From Cytobacillus firmus (GTDB taxonomy: Bacteria > Bacillota > Bacilli > Bacillales > Cytobacillaceae), in assembly GCF_023612095.1 (NCBI RefSeq), contig NZ_CP086235.1, positions 331,001 to 395,000 on the forward strand: a stretch of DNA of 64,000 nucleotides, written 5' to 3'. Position 1 is the stretch's first letter. Every line of letters begins with the position of its first letter. Positions 1 to 9,161 of this stretch are shown in pieces. Both the position numbers and the translations under genes were made by a program. The notes beneath the pieces are model-generated. The model saw only the letters and a program-made list of their open reading frames with translations. It searched no databases and had not been told where the DNA came from.

Positions 1-52
1 AGTTTGAATAGGAATGCCGTGCAGCGGACATGCTTTAACGAAGAAGATACTT

Positions 53-73
53 AGGCGCAAAAAGCGCCGGGAC
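53..73. other. Short hairpin in the leader before the first gene
   Basis: GGCGC and GCGCC face each other across an A-rich loop. Bases 1-110 otherwise hold no gene I can recognise, only the upstream region of the DUF1450 gene. There is no T-run, so I do not call it a terminator. Confidence 0.3.
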
Positions 74-110
74 TATATAAAAGATTGACCGCAGAAAGGG
101 TTGTACTAAG

Positions 111-332
111 ATGGCAAACGAATTCCGTGTTTGCGACGATTGTCAGGCAGTAAATCTGAAGACATTGGTACCGCGATTAAAAGAAATAGATCCAGAAGCA
201 AAAATTGATGTCGGCTGCCAGTCCTATTGCGGACCAGGCCGCAAAAAAACATTTGCTTTCGTCAATAACCGTCCCCTTGCCGCACTGACGGAAGAGGAAT
301 TGATGGAGAAAATTAATAAAAAGCTGAAATAA
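111..332 (+). CDS. DUF1450 family small cysteine protein
   Basis: A 73-residue soluble protein of the DUF1450 (YuzB-like) family. The sequence shows two cysteine pairs, CDDC near residue 8 and CQSYC near residue 36, followed by a CGPGRKK stretch and a short C-terminal helix. The spacing resembles thioredoxin-fold/ferredoxin-like small proteins, so metal or Fe-S binding is possible but unproven. ATG at 111 follows a weak AGAAAGG ribosome site. The biochemical function of this family is not known to me; assignment to the family is by the cysteine pattern and length. Confidence 0.75.
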   Translation: MANEFRVCDDCQAVNLKTLVPRLKEIDPEAKIDVGCQSYCGPGRKKTFAFVNNRPLAALTEEELMEKINKKLK

Positions 333-333
333 G

Positions 334-408
334 AAAAGCGTAAGGCGCCCGCCTATCGGCGACAAGCTTATGACCTCGAGCCGATGGCGCCTGGAGCTGG
401 ACAGTTAT
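334..408 (-). repeat. CTCGAGGTCA intergenic repeat (family C), compact copy
   Basis: On the minus strand this reads AGCTCCAGGCGCC, then CTCGAGGTCA, then an AAGCTTGTCG arm and GGCGCCTTACGCTT, the same order of blocks as the copies at 32597, 37912 and 53344. The outer GGCGCC arms face each other. It lies directly behind the DUF1450 stop codon. It fills part of the 390-base gap between the first two genes. Confidence 0.7.
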
Positions 409-443
409 CGACGTTCAAAATTTTATACATAGTCGTAAATAAA

Positions 444-482
444 GATCACCCTGACTCCTGTCCTGAGGTGATTTTATTTTTT
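444..482 (+). terminator. Rho-independent terminator
   Basis: ATCACC (445-450) pairs with GGTGAT (467-472), the loop region can pair further, and a T-rich tail ATTTTATTTTTT follows. It probably ends transcription from the DUF1450 gene. Confidence 0.6.
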
Positions 483-724
483 GCCTGAGTTTATGATTTA
501 GCCGTGATTGGTAAATAGACTTAGGAGGCAATATTGTTTTTAGAAAAGTCGAAAAATATTTCTTGGCCAGATGATTGCTGTATCGCGGTTTCTGTCGAAC
601 TGCCATGAAAAACGGTGAATTTTGTGATGAATTGACACCCTAATCGGGATATAATAGGTATACGCCAGAAATTGGGAACAACAAGCTCGGATTGCGTGGA
701 AACAGGAAAAGCGGAGGGTACGGA

Positions 725-2026
725 ATGGCATATTCAGCGGAAAAGTTAAATGAGGAAAAAGTATTCAAAGACCCTGTTCATCGGTACATACATGTCAGGG
801 ACAGAGTCATCTGGGATTTAATCGGGACAAAAGAGTTCCAGCGCCTCAGAAGAATTAAGCAGCTCGGGACAACTTATTTAACCTTCCATGGTGCTGAGCA
901 CAGCCGCTTTAATCACTCGCTCGGAGTTTACGAGATTGTGCGCCGCATTTCCGATGATGTCTTTTTGGGAAGGCCGGAATGGGATGAAGAAGACCGCATC
1001 CTGACTTTATGCGCGGCACTTCTCCACGATTTGGGGCACGGTCCGTTCTCGCACTCTTTTGAAAAAGTATTCGACCTGGATCATGAGCATTATACGAGGG
1101 CGATCATTCTCGGAGACACCGAGGTCCATCATGTGCTTACAAGGGTAAGTGCCGATTTTCCGCAGAAAGTGGCGGATGTGATTGCCAAAACGTCTAAAAA
1201 TAAGCTGGTCGTCAGCCTGATTTCCAGCCAGATTGATGCGGACCGGATGGATTATCTGCAGCGGGACGCTTATTTTACCGGTGTCAGTTATGGCCATTTT
1301 GATATGGAGCGGATTCTGCGTGTCATGAGACCGCGGGAAGACCAGGTCGTGATTAAGCAGAGCGGGATGCATGCTGTTGAGGATTACATAATGAGCCGCT
1401 ACCAGATGTATTGGCAGGTGTATTTCCACCCGGTTACCCGCAGTGCAGAGGTCATCCTGACGAAGATCCTGCATCGCGCAAAAGATCTGCATGAACAGAA
1501 ATACAAATTTAAATATGATCCGATCCATTTTTATTCTTTATTCAATGGGGAAATCACTCTTGAGGATTATATAAAGCTTGATGAAGCTATTATTCTTTAT
1601 TATTTTCAGATGTGGCAGGAGGAAGAAGATCCGATTCTGAAGGATCTCTGCTGCCGCTTTATGGACAGGAATTTATATAAATATGTCGAATTCGACCCGG
1701 CGAAAGAATACAAGAAGCTGGCAGAGCTGTCGGCATTGTTTAAAAAGGCAGGCATGGATCCTGAATATTATCTGGTCGTCGATTCTTCATCAGATTTGCC
1801 TTATGATTTTTACCGTCCGGGCGAGGAAGAAGAAAGACTGCCGATTCATCTGCTGCTGAAAAATGGGGATATCCGCGAGCTTTCCCGTGAATCAGAGATC
1901 GTAGATGCCATTTCAGGGAAACGCCGAACAGATCATAAGCTGTACTTTCCGGCTGATTTTATTGCAGACGACAGCAAAAAACCAAACATTAAAAAGCAGA
2001 TTAAAATGCTGCTGGAAATCGACTAA
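725..2026 (+). CDS. ywfO: HD-domain phosphohydrolase YwfO
   Basis: A 433-residue HD-superfamily metal-dependent phosphohydrolase of the dGTPase-like (SAMHD1-related) type. Signature residues visible: HSLGVYE near residue 60, LHDLGHGPFSHSFE near 98 (the HD doublet that binds metal), and a downstream D in QIDADRMDYLQRD. Family members act on deoxynucleotides or nucleotide signals; the substrate here is unproven. The start is ATG 725, preceded by GGAGGG at 713-718; an ATG 11 codons further upstream lacks a ribosome site. The next gene, ywgA, follows after 41 bases, as in B. subtilis. Confidence 0.88.
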   Translation: MAYSAEKLNEEKVFKDPVHRYIHVRDRVIWDLIGTKEFQRLRRIKQLGTTYLTFHGAEHSRFNHSLGVYEIVRRISDDVFLGRPEWDEEDRILTLCAALLHDLGHGPFSHSFEKVFDLDHEHYTRAIILGDTEVHHVLTRVSADFPQKVADVIAKTSKNKLVVSLISSQIDADRMDYLQRDAYFTGVSYGHFDMERILRVMRPREDQVVIKQSGMHAVEDYIMSRYQMYWQVYFHPVTRSAEVILTKILHRAKDLHEQKYKFKYDPIHFYSLFNGEITLEDYIKLDEAIILYYFQMWQEEEDPILKDLCCRFMDRNLYKYVEFDPAKEYKKLAELSALFKKAGMDPEYYLVVDSSSDLPYDFYRPGEEEERLPIHLLLKNGDIRELSRESEIVDAISGKRRTDHKLYFPADFIADDSKKPNIKKQIKMLLEID

Positions 2027-2067
2027 AACATAGATACGGGAAAAAACGGAGTAGGAGATGAAGAGCT

Positions 2068-2577
2068 TTGTTAAAGGATCACGCCAAACTAATGCACGCC
2101 ATTGCAGTCTCTGAAGAAATCGTGGGACGGAAAAAGCTGCAGAAAATGATTTATATCGCCAAAAACATCGCATTTCCCTTTCAGGAAAGATTTCAATTTC
2201 ACTTTTACGGTCCATATTCGGAAGAATTGACACTAAGGGTCGAAGAGCTCTGCAACATGGGATTCTTAAACGAAGTTAAGGAAAAAAAGGGAGGCTACTA
2301 TCAGTATCGGTACACGCTCACTGAAACCGGCAAGGAATTTTTAGGCATCAACACAGTCGAGATGCCGAGCCTCCAGGACTGCCTGCTCGACATGAACGGC
2401 CAGAATGCCAGATTCCTTGAACTCGTCTCAACGGTCCTTTATTTCAATGACCTGCCAAAAGAAGAAGTGAAAGAAAAGGTCTTTACCCTGAAAAGCAAAC
2501 AGCGCTACACGGATGAAGAAGTGGAACAGGCGTATCAATATATTGAAAGCTTAAGAGAAAAAGCCGGGCTGCATTGA
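2068..2577 (+). CDS. ywgA: YwgA family protein
   Basis: A 169-residue soluble protein matching YwgA in length and position behind ywfO. It is rich in helices with a winged-helix-like N-terminal half (residues 1-90, KLQKMIYIAKN and FHFYGPYSEEL) similar to the antitoxin-like/SocA type fold; no catalytic motif is visible. Translation starts at TTG 2068, eight bases after TAGGAGATG. It is probably cotranscribed with ywfO. Function unknown. Confidence 0.75.
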   Translation: MLKDHAKLMHAIAVSEEIVGRKKLQKMIYIAKNIAFPFQERFQFHFYGPYSEELTLRVEELCNMGFLNEVKEKKGGYYQYRYTLTETGKEFLGINTVEMPSLQDCLLDMNGQNARFLELVSTVLYFNDLPKEEVKEKVFTLKSKQRYTDEEVEQAYQYIESLREKAGLH

Positions 2578-2596
2578 GCGCCCGGCTTTGTTTTTT
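2561..2596 (+). terminator. Terminator overlapping the ywgA stop
   Basis: AGCCGGGC (2562-2569) pairs with GCCCGGCT (2580-2587), followed by TTGTTTTTT. The 5' arm lies inside the last codons of ywgA. Confidence 0.85.
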
Positions 2597-2647
2597 GCTG
2601 AAAAGGCTATCCGCAAATAAAGCCGCTCATTATGCAAAAACCCATAG

Positions 2648-2682
2648 AAAAAAGCAGTCTCCGTTATAGGAAACTGCCTCTT
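2648..2682 (-). terminator. Terminator of the tautomerase gene
   Basis: On the minus strand GCAGTTTCC pairs with GGAGACTGC, followed by TTTTTT. It lies just after the stop codon of the minus-strand tautomerase gene. Confidence 0.8.
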
Positions 2683-2692
2683 TTACGCAATT

Positions 2693-2878
2693 CTACTGGT
2701 CGCTTAAGCGTTTTCCGCCGATAGCATAGTGATTTTTGGTCATTTCTTCGATAAATACGACGATTTTGTCTTCTGGTGCACCAGTTGTTTCGCTGACGGC
2801 CGCTGTTACTTTTTCAGCGAGCGCTTTTTTCTGTTCCTCCGTACGGCCTTCAAGCATTTTCACGGTTACGTATGGCAT
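2693..2878 (-). CDS. ywhB: 4-oxalocrotonate tautomerase family protein YwhB
   Basis: A 61-residue member of the 4-oxalocrotonate tautomerase family. After removal of the initiator methionine the N-terminus is proline, the catalytic base of this family (MPYVTVKML), and the typical EGRTEEQK segment follows near residue 10. Such proteins form hexamers of beta-alpha-beta units and interconvert keto and enol acids. ATG 2878 is preceded by GAGGAAAAGA. It is transcribed alone, opposite to its neighbours, and ends in its own terminator. The natural substrate is not known. Confidence 0.9.
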   Translation of the reverse strand: MPYVTVKMLEGRTEEQKKALAEKVTAAVSETTGAPEDKIVVFIEEMTKNHYAIGGKRLSDQ

Positions 2879-3062
2879 TTCTTTTCCTCCTCATTATGTA
2901 TGCTTGTTTGTATTTTTCCACTTTTTCCTGCAATGTGCAAGCCTGATTCCCTTTGACCAGGCGTTCATGTATACTTTTAGGTAAATAGCAGCGGCTTTTC
3001 CTACATAGTATGTATAAATAAAGCCTGGCTTTTTTAGCCGGCAGGAGAGGGAGTTTTGGCTT

Positions 3063-3722
3063 TTGGAACAATTTTTGGCGTTTTCTCTCAGGGAGATTCC
3101 CTATGTGGCGGTAACATTGATGATTGCCTTTACGGTTCATGAATTTGCCCACGCCTATATGGCTTATAAGTTTGGCGATCCCACTGCAAAAAATCAGGGA
3201 AGGTTAACGTTAAATCCCATGCAGCATTTGGATCCGATTGGGACGATCCTGATTTTTATTGCCGGTTTCGGATGGGCCAGGCCTGTACCGGTCAACCGCT
3301 TCTTTTTCAAAAATCCGAAGCTTGCCGGGATCTCGGTCTCCATTGCAGGGCCGATATCCAATCTGGTGATGGCTGTTCTGGGCTTTTTCATCTGGTATGC
3401 CCTTGCCGGAACAGGGCTCGCAGCTTCGTTTCCAGCGTTTGTGGCAGATTTCCTGAATATTTTTATTCAGCTGAATTTAGTGCTGTTTGTATTTAACCTG
3501 CTGCCGTTTCCGCCGCTCGATGGCTACAGAATTATCGAGGATTTGGCACCGGCCCATATTCGCCCGAAAATGACCCGGTTTGAGGCATACGGCTCCGTTA
3601 TTTTTCTGATCCTTGTCATTACACCGCTGGATCAATACACCATCCAGCCGATTTTTAACACCGTATTGCCGGTTTTGGCGAGCGGCCTAAATGATTTTTT
3701 CTATGAATTATTTATGACATAA
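3063..3722 (+). CDS. ywhC: Site-2 protease family membrane metalloprotease YwhC
   Basis: A 219-residue membrane protein of the M50 (site-2 protease) family. HEFAH near residue 27 supplies the HExxH zinc ligands and active glutamate; NLLPFPPLDGYR near residue 150 holds the conserved third ligand (NPxPxLDG-type). About five hydrophobic segments are visible. Start is TTG 3063, twelve bases after GGAGAGGG. Members cut substrates within the membrane, but the target of YwhC is not established. It precedes ywhD by 37 bases and is probably cotranscribed with it. Confidence 0.88.
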   Translation: MEQFLAFSLREIPYVAVTLMIAFTVHEFAHAYMAYKFGDPTAKNQGRLTLNPMQHLDPIGTILIFIAGFGWARPVPVNRFFFKNPKLAGISVSIAGPISNLVMAVLGFFIWYALAGTGLAASFPAFVADFLNIFIQLNLVLFVFNLLPFPPLDGYRIIEDLAPAHIRPKMTRFEAYGSVIFLILVITPLDQYTIQPIFNTVLPVLASGLNDFFYELFMT

Positions 3723-3759
3723 TAATAAGAACACAGTACTTGGATAGGAGGACGTGAAG

Positions 3760-4272
3760 ATGGAAGAAAAAAAGAAAAAGAAAGTCGATTTTAATATTAT
3801 CAAGAGCGACCCGACTGATGGGCATGGCGGATTCGGGGTAGGGACTCTTAGCCTTGATAATGTGACACCGGTCATTATTGATGTGGATGCGGCGGAGGCG
3901 TCTATTGAAGTGGGTGCCATGCATGCGCGCAGTCCAGTGGAAAAAGGCATCAAGTTTTTGAAAAGCAAAGAGGAAGTGCCCAACGGAAAGCCGTACTGGC
4001 TGATTTGGATTACCATTGACCGCAAAGAGGGAGGCGCCTACTATGCAGGCGTTACGGCCTGCGAAATGACGGTCGACAGGGAGATTCGCCGGGGCTACAA
4101 ATCGCTTCCCGAGCATGTGAACCGCATGGATAAATCGATTAAAAGACATATCATTGTGGATCATATGGACGAAAAATCCAAAAAAGTGCTGGTCGATTTC
4201 CTGAAAAACCATGATGCTGGCATGTGGGAAAGATCGGCGGAACAGCTAAAAACAGATTTACAAGCCATTTAG
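3760..4272 (+). CDS. ywhD: YwhD family protein
   Basis: A 170-residue soluble protein with a lysine-rich start (MEEKKKKKVDFN) and the conserved IIKSDPTDGHGGFGVGTLSLDN segment of the YwhD family. I chose ATG 3760 because AGGAGG (3747-3752) sits eight bases upstream; GTG 3754 is too close. No enzymatic motif is recognisable. The gene lies between ywhC and the convergent pbpG, as in B. subtilis. Function unknown. Confidence 0.85.
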   Translation: MEEKKKKKVDFNIIKSDPTDGHGGFGVGTLSLDNVTPVIIDVDAAEASIEVGAMHARSPVEKGIKFLKSKEEVPNGKPYWLIWITIDRKEGGAYYAGVTACEMTVDREIRRGYKSLPEHVNRMDKSIKRHIIVDHMDEKSKKVLVDFLKNHDAGMWERSAEQLKTDLQAI

Positions 4273-4400
4273 AAAAAAAGTCTAATTTTGTGACGAAATT
4301 GTGACATTTTTTTGACGTGATTTTCTAACTACTTGTACAATTCCCGTAAAAAAAGTAAACTAATTAACAGTGTGAAGGCACAGTATAGCACTAGGACACG

Positions 4401-4436
4401 AAAAACCCCGGGATTCGGACCCCGGGGTTTTTCATT
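4401..4436. terminator. Bidirectional terminator between ywhD and pbpG
   Basis: AAAAACCCCGG pairs with CCGGGGTTTTT around a short loop. The flanking A and T runs make it usable from both strands; it separates the convergent ywhD and pbpG genes. Confidence 0.85.
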
Positions 4437-4449
4437 TTATATTTATTAA

Positions 4450-4500
4450 GGTGACAGGTACCTATACCAGTTGAGTGAAGTGGTATAGGTACCTGTCACC
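4450..4500. repeat. GTGACAGG hairpin repeat (family A), full palindrome
   Basis: Twenty-base arms (4450-4469 and 4481-4500) are perfect inverted repeats around an 11-base loop. The arm begins GGTGACAGGTACC. The right end reaches into pbpG: its stop codon TGA (minus strand, 4498-4496) is part of the repeat. Near-identical copies occur at 50076 and 51735. Confidence 0.9.
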
Positions 4501-6558
4501 AACGGAACAACTTCTTATACCAAGGTGTCTCCGGCTTCGTTTCAGGCTGCTCTGACTTTTCCTCTTTTTTGTGGTTCAGGTGGTCTGTACAGTATTCCGC
4601 AGGTTCTGTACCTTCTGCAAAGTAGGTAAGGCGCTTGACGGGGCAGTTTTCCCCGGCTATTTTTCCGTTTGCGGGGTCGATGTAGACGCCGGCTGTGCCT
4701 TTAGGGGCTTTGAATTCCTTGGCTGGCTTCCCTTTATGGGCTTGTTCCATGAACCGGATCCAAATGTTTTTGGCATACGTTTTTTCAACGGTTTTTGTAA
4801 TAACCTGGCCTTTGTCATAGCCGGTCCATACTGCGGTAACCAGCTGCGGTGTAAAGCCGGCCATCCAGCTGTCCGTTTCGGTTGAGCCCGACTTGCCGGC
4901 GTACGGGCGGGTCATATCATTGATAACGGTGCTTCCCGTTACCTGGGCATAGCCGTTCAGCTTCCGGTCAAAGATTCCCGTCATCATATGAGTCATGACG
5001 AAGGCGAGATCCGGCTTCAGAACCTTCATCTGGAACGGCTCCTGCTCATAGATGACTTCGCCTTTATGATTTTCCACGCGCTTAATCAGCACCGGTGATA
5101 TCTTTTTCCCGCCGTTGGCAAACATGCTGTAGGCGTTCGCCAGCTCAATGACTCTCATACCCGATGTGCCGAGTGCCAGAGAAGGAACCTTCGCCATTTT
5201 AGAAGTGATGCCAAATTTCTTGGCTGTATTGACAAGCGTGTCTTCTCCTAAAAATAAATGGGTCTTCACTGCATACACATTATCAGATAAAGCCAGGGCT
5301 TGGGCCATTGTGATCTCGTCATCCGCATATTTGCTGTTGAAGTTATGCGGTGTGTAGTCCGGTGTGCCGTCTTCAAAGCGGAACGTCGTCTGCTCGCTTC
5401 GGATGGGGGTGGAAGGGGTGAATCCCTGCTCCAATGCTGCGTAATAAAGCAGCGGCTTGATCGTCGATCCCGGCTGCCTGACGGCCTGGACTGCCCGATT
5501 AAAGGGACTCTCCTCATAATCCCGGCCGCCGACCATCGCTTTCACATATCCGTTCTTCGGATTCATGGCCACAACCCCGACCTGAATCTCCGAGTCTTTT
5601 GAAATCATCTTATCCACTGTTTCTTCCGCGATTTCCTGTTCCTTCAGATCCAAAGTGGTATAAACCTTTAATCCGCCTAATTCAATGGTCCGGTCATCCA
5701 GCTTCAGCTGCGTTTTAAAGCATTGCGGACCGCATCCTGGAAATAGGGGGCTGTTTTCGCCCGGCGGTGCATATGCTCCCCGACAAGATCAAGCTCCTCA
5801 GCCGCAGCAAGATCTGCCTCCTTTTGGCTGACCATCCCGTTTTTCACCATCGTCTGCAGAATCACCCTCTGCCGCTGTTCTGCTTTTTCCGCTGATGCAA
5901 ATGGCGAATAAATGCCAGGACCCTTAGGGATTCCGGATAAAATGGACGCCTCAGCCAATGTAAGCTCTTTGGCATCCTTCCCGAAATAAAAATGGCTAGC
6001 TGCCTGTGCTCCATAAGCCCCGTTGCCGTAGTAAATCGTATTTAAATAGCCTTCAAGGATTTCCTTCTTCGTATAATTCATCTCAAGCCTGATGGTATAA
6101 AAAGCTTCAAGCAGCTTCCGCTTCCAGGTTTTTTCGTGCTCGAGAAACAGGTTGCGGGCATACTGCTGGCTGATGGTGCTGGCCCCCTGAACCTTAGCCA
6201 TTGCTTTGAGGTCAGCGAGAGCGGCACCGGCAATTCTTTTATAATCAAAGCCATTGTGATCGAAGAAATTTTTATCCTCAATCGAAACCGTCGCATCAAC
6301 CAGATGCGGGCTGATGTCATCAAGAGGTGCCCAGTAGCGCTTTTGCCCGTTGTGGCTTTCTCCGATCACCGTGCCATCTTCAGAGAAAAATAAAGTCGAC
6401 TGCGGAACAGCGAGCGGCGGCGGTCCCAGGATTTTGGCATATACCAGAATGCCCCCAATCATTACAGCAGCTAAAGCCATTCCTATTAAGCTAATAATGA
6501 GAAATGCACGCAAATATTTCATTGTTTTTCTGAATCGCTGATCGGTCATTAATTCCAA
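4496..6558 (-). pseudogene. pbpG: Class A penicillin-binding protein PbpG, broken by a one-base frameshift
   Basis: A bifunctional peptidoglycan synthase (PBP 2d/YwhE type), next to speE as in B. subtilis. The first part (6558-5704) has a membrane anchor near residues 15-40 and the glycosyltransferase domain with SIEDKNFFDHNG and GASTISQQYARN. The second part (down to 4496) has the transpeptidase domain: SxxK as RQPGSTIKPL, SxN as SDN, and KTG-like KSGSTETDS. The two parts are in different frames; adding one base to the AAAA run at 5713-5716 joins them into about 687 residues, the family's usual length. The start is TTG 6558, eight bases after AGGGGG. PbpG in B. subtilis is sporulation-specific. 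The break is probably sequence error; a T TTA AAA slippery heptamer at the break leaves programmed -1 frameshifting possible. Confidence 0.85.
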
Positions 6559-6683
6559 GTGTGGCACCCCCTGAATCTTTCTAAGTGCAATGCGAAAAAT
6601 AAAATAAGCATAAGTACATATCCTTAGTATTGAAAAAACAGTCCGATTTTAAACATCTTCTCTATTAAAAAGCGAAATTTTTC

Positions 6684-6711
6684 TTGCAATTTTGCTAGAT
6701 TCATCTATACT
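6684..6711 (+). promoter_or_regulatory. Sigma-A promoter of speE
   Basis: TTGCAA (6684-6689) and TATACT (6706-6711) are separated by 16 bases, about 105 bases upstream of speE and divergent from pbpG. Confidence 0.6.
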
Positions 6712-6817
6712 TTTTCTGTGTTTGTTATTTACATGTTAGGGAAGTATAAAAGATGAAAATGCTTTTTGCTGCTCTTTAGTGATAATTCATTTTTTTTATG
6801 GAAGGAATGATTAAAGA

Positions 6818-7645
6818 ATGGGACTTTGGTTTACAGAGAAACAAACAGAGAACTTTGGCATTACGATGAAGGTGAAGCGTACTTTACATACAGAACAGAC
6901 AGAATTCCAGAAGCTTGATATGGTGGAAACAGAAGAGTGGGGCAATATGCTGCTTCTTGACGACATGGTTATGACTTCAATCAAGGATGAGTTTGTGTAC
7001 CATGAGATGGTTGCGCACATTCCTTTGTTCACACATCCAAACCCTGAAAACGTTCTTGTAGTAGGCGGCGGGGACGGAGGCGTTATCCGTGAAGTCCTTA
7101 AGCACCCAAGCGTGAAAAAGGCGACTCTTGTAGATATCGACGGTAAGGTAATTGAGTACTCAAAGAAATTCCTTCCTGAGATTGCAGGCAAGCTTGATGA
7201 CCCGCGCGTAGATGTACAGGTGGGCGATGGCTTCATGCACATTGCTGAAAGCGAAAATGAGTATGATGTAATCATGGTAGACTCAACTGAGCCGGTAGGA
7301 CCTGCGGTAAACCTATTCACTAAGGGCTTCTACGCTGGGATCTCTAAAGCTCTTAAAGAAGACGGCATCTTCGTGGCCCAGTCTGACAACCCGTGGTTCA
7401 AAGCGGACCTTATCCGCAACGTGCAGCGCGATGTGAAAGAAATTTTCCCGATCACACGTCTTTACACTGCCAACATTCCTACGTACCCAAGCGGGATGTG
7501 GGCGTTCACAATCGGCTCTAAAAAATACGATCCATTAGAAGTAAGCGAGGAGCGCTTCCATGAGATCGAAACAAAATACTACACAAAAGAATTGCATAAA
7601 GCGGCATTTGTGTTGCCTAAATTTGTTGCAGACTTAGTGAAGTAA
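6818..7645 (+). CDS. speE: Spermidine synthase
   Basis: A 275-residue aminopropyltransferase that moves the propylamine group of decarboxylated S-adenosylmethionine to putrescine, giving spermidine. The SAM-binding GGGDGG motif lies near residue 85, and the catalytic/putrescine-binding DSTEPVGPA segment near 155. The N-terminal beta domain ([19 protein letters not shown]) is standard. ATG 6818 follows GGAAGGA. It sits 60 bases before speB, so the two final steps from agmatine to spermidine are cotranscribed. A GC hairpin (AGGCTGC...GCAGCCT, about 7655-7672) lies between them without a clear T-run and may tune speB expression. Confidence 0.95.
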   Translation: MGLWFTEKQTENFGITMKVKRTLHTEQTEFQKLDMVETEEWGNMLLLDDMVMTSIKDEFVYHEMVAHIPLFTHPNPENVLVVGGGDGGVIREVLKHPSVKKATLVDIDGKVIEYSKKFLPEIAGKLDDPRVDVQVGDGFMHIAESENEYDVIMVDSTEPVGPAVNLFTKGFYAGISKALKEDGIFVAQSDNPWFKADLIRNVQRDVKEIFPITRLYTANIPTYPSGMWAFTIGSKKYDPLEVSEERFHEIETKYYTKELHKAAFVLPKFVADLVK

Positions 7646-7705
7646 TGGACAGGCTGCTACTCAGAGCAGCCTTCCTGAATACAGAAAAAGTGAGGGATGA
7701 CCTTG

Positions 7706-8578
7706 GTGCGTTTTGATGAAGCCTATTCAGGCAATGTGTTTATTAAAAGCCATCCTAGTTATGAAGAAAGTGAAGCAGTCATTTATGGCATGCCGATGGA
7801 CTGGACGGTCAGCTATCGTCCGGGATCCCGTTTCGGCCCTGCCCGTATCCGCGAGGTGTCTATCGGGCTTGAAGAGTACAGCCCATACTTGGACCGTGAG
7901 CTTGAAGAGGTAAAATATTATGATGCCGGCGATATTCCACTGCCATTCGGAAATCCGCAGAAAAGCATCGATATGATTGAAGAGTTTATCGATCAGCTTC
8001 TGGCTGAGGGTAAATTCCCGCTAGGCATGGGAGGAGAGCATCTCGTTTCCTGGCCTGTCATCAAAGCGATGTACAAAAAATATCCGGATCTGGCGATTAT
8101 CCACATGGATGCCCATACAGATCTGCGCGAGGATTATGAAGGGGAGCCATTATCCCACTCAACACCAATCCGCAAAGCAGCTGACCTGATTGGGCCAGGC
8201 AATGTCTATTCTTTTGGCATCCGTTCCGGCATGAAAGAAGAATTCCAGTGGGCGAAGGAAGTCGGCATGCACATCTCGAAATTCGAAGTGCACCAGCCAT
8301 TGAAAGAGATTCTGCCTAAGCTTGCCGGACGTCCGGTCTATGTAACAATTGATATTGATGTTTTAGACCCTGCCCATGCGCCGGGTACTGGAACAGTGGA
8401 CGCAGGCGGCATCACATCAAGAGAGCTTCTTGCTTCTATTCATGAAATTGCCCATTCAGATGTAAACGTTGTGGGAGCTGACCTTGTCGAGGTCGCGCCA
8501 ATCTATGACCCATCTGAACAAACGGCCAATACAGCGAGCAAACTGATTCGGGAAATGATTCTTGGATGGGTTAAGTAA
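7706..8578 (+). CDS. speB: Agmatinase
   Basis: A 290-residue ureohydrolase that splits agmatine into putrescine and urea. The binuclear manganese ligands are visible: GGEH near 112, DAHTDLR near 138 and DIDVLDPAHAPG near 218. I place the start at GTG 7706 (MRFDEAYSG), which gives the B. subtilis length of 290 and sits nine bases after GTGAGGG; ATG 7697 overlaps that ribosome site. It supplies putrescine to the upstream speE product. Confidence 0.95.
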   Translation: MRFDEAYSGNVFIKSHPSYEESEAVIYGMPMDWTVSYRPGSRFGPARIREVSIGLEEYSPYLDRELEEVKYYDAGDIPLPFGNPQKSIDMIEEFIDQLLAEGKFPLGMGGEHLVSWPVIKAMYKKYPDLAIIHMDAHTDLREDYEGEPLSHSTPIRKAADLIGPGNVYSFGIRSGMKEEFQWAKEVGMHISKFEVHQPLKEILPKLAGRPVYVTIDIDVLDPAHAPGTGTVDAGGITSRELLASIHEIAHSDVNVVGADLVEVAPIYDPSEQTANTASKLIREMILGWVK

Positions 8579-8580
8579 AA

Positions 8581-8609
8581 GAAACGGGGACATAGGTCTC
8601 CGTTTTTTT
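8581..8609 (+). terminator. Terminator of speE-speB
   Basis: AACGGGGAC pairs with GTCTCCGTT around a short loop and is followed by TTTTTTTA. Confidence 0.85.
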
Positions 8610-8610
8610 A

Positions 8611-8640
8611 TTCGACAAATTTCGGGCGGTACCTGTCACC
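8611..8640 (-). repeat. GTGACAGG repeat (family A), single-arm type
   Basis: The minus strand reads GGTGACAGGTACC then GCCCGAAATTTGTCGAA. The same 30-base arrangement recurs at 42924 and 46942 on the plus strand. It lies directly behind the speB terminator. Confidence 0.8.
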
Positions 8641-8708
8641 TTCTTGCACTTTCCCCATCAAATATTTATACTTATATAGTTATATATGATGAAAAGGATG
8701 TGTTGCCG

Positions 8709-9161
8709 TTGTCCAGTAGCTCAGCGGAACAAATGCCTGTGAAGATTAATGTGAAGACAGATATTCGCAGTGGAGGCAGCAAAGAGACTTTTGAATTGAC
8801 TGCTTTTGGCCGATACTATATAAAAGATTCCGCCCGTTTCCTTCAGTATGACGAAGTGATGGAACAGGGAACAGTAAAGACGATTATAAAAATGTCCGAT
8901 GCAGACGGGCTGATTTTACGAAGCGGCGCCGTGAAAATGAGGCTCCCTTTTAAAATGAATAAAAAGCTCCGCGGAAGCTACGAGACGCCGTACGGAGTGT
9001 TTGAGATGGGTACGGTGACCAAGCGGATGGTCCATCAATATGATGGCGAATCCGGCAAAGGTTCGATTGATATTTTATACGACCTGAAAATGCAAGGATC
9101 CCAGGCAGGTACATACCATTTGGCGATTACGTTTGAGGAGGAGAACAATGAACATAGTTGA
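8709..9161 (+). CDS. ywiB: DUF1934 family beta-barrel protein YwiB
   Basis: About 150 residues of the DUF1934 (YwiB) family, a small lipocalin-like beta-barrel. Typical segments: [43 protein letters not shown] and [14 protein letters not shown] prefer TTG 8709 because AAGGATG (8694-8700) is eight bases upstream; TTG 8703 and ATG 8733 are alternatives. The end overlaps argS by 14 bases, so the two are translationally linked. A ligand is not known. Confidence 0.8.
   Translation: MSSSSAEQMPVKINVKTDIRSGGSKETFELTAFGRYYIKDSARFLQYDEVMEQGTVKTIIKMSDADGLILRSGAVKMRLPFKMNKKLRGSYETPYGVFEMGTVTKRMVHQYDGESGKGSIDILYDLKMQGSQAGTYHLAITFEEENNEHS

Noticed and set aside
634..660. Sigma-A promoter before ywfO
   Set aside because: TTGACA and TATAAT are present but only 12 bases apart; other pairings give poor boxes, so I do not claim it.
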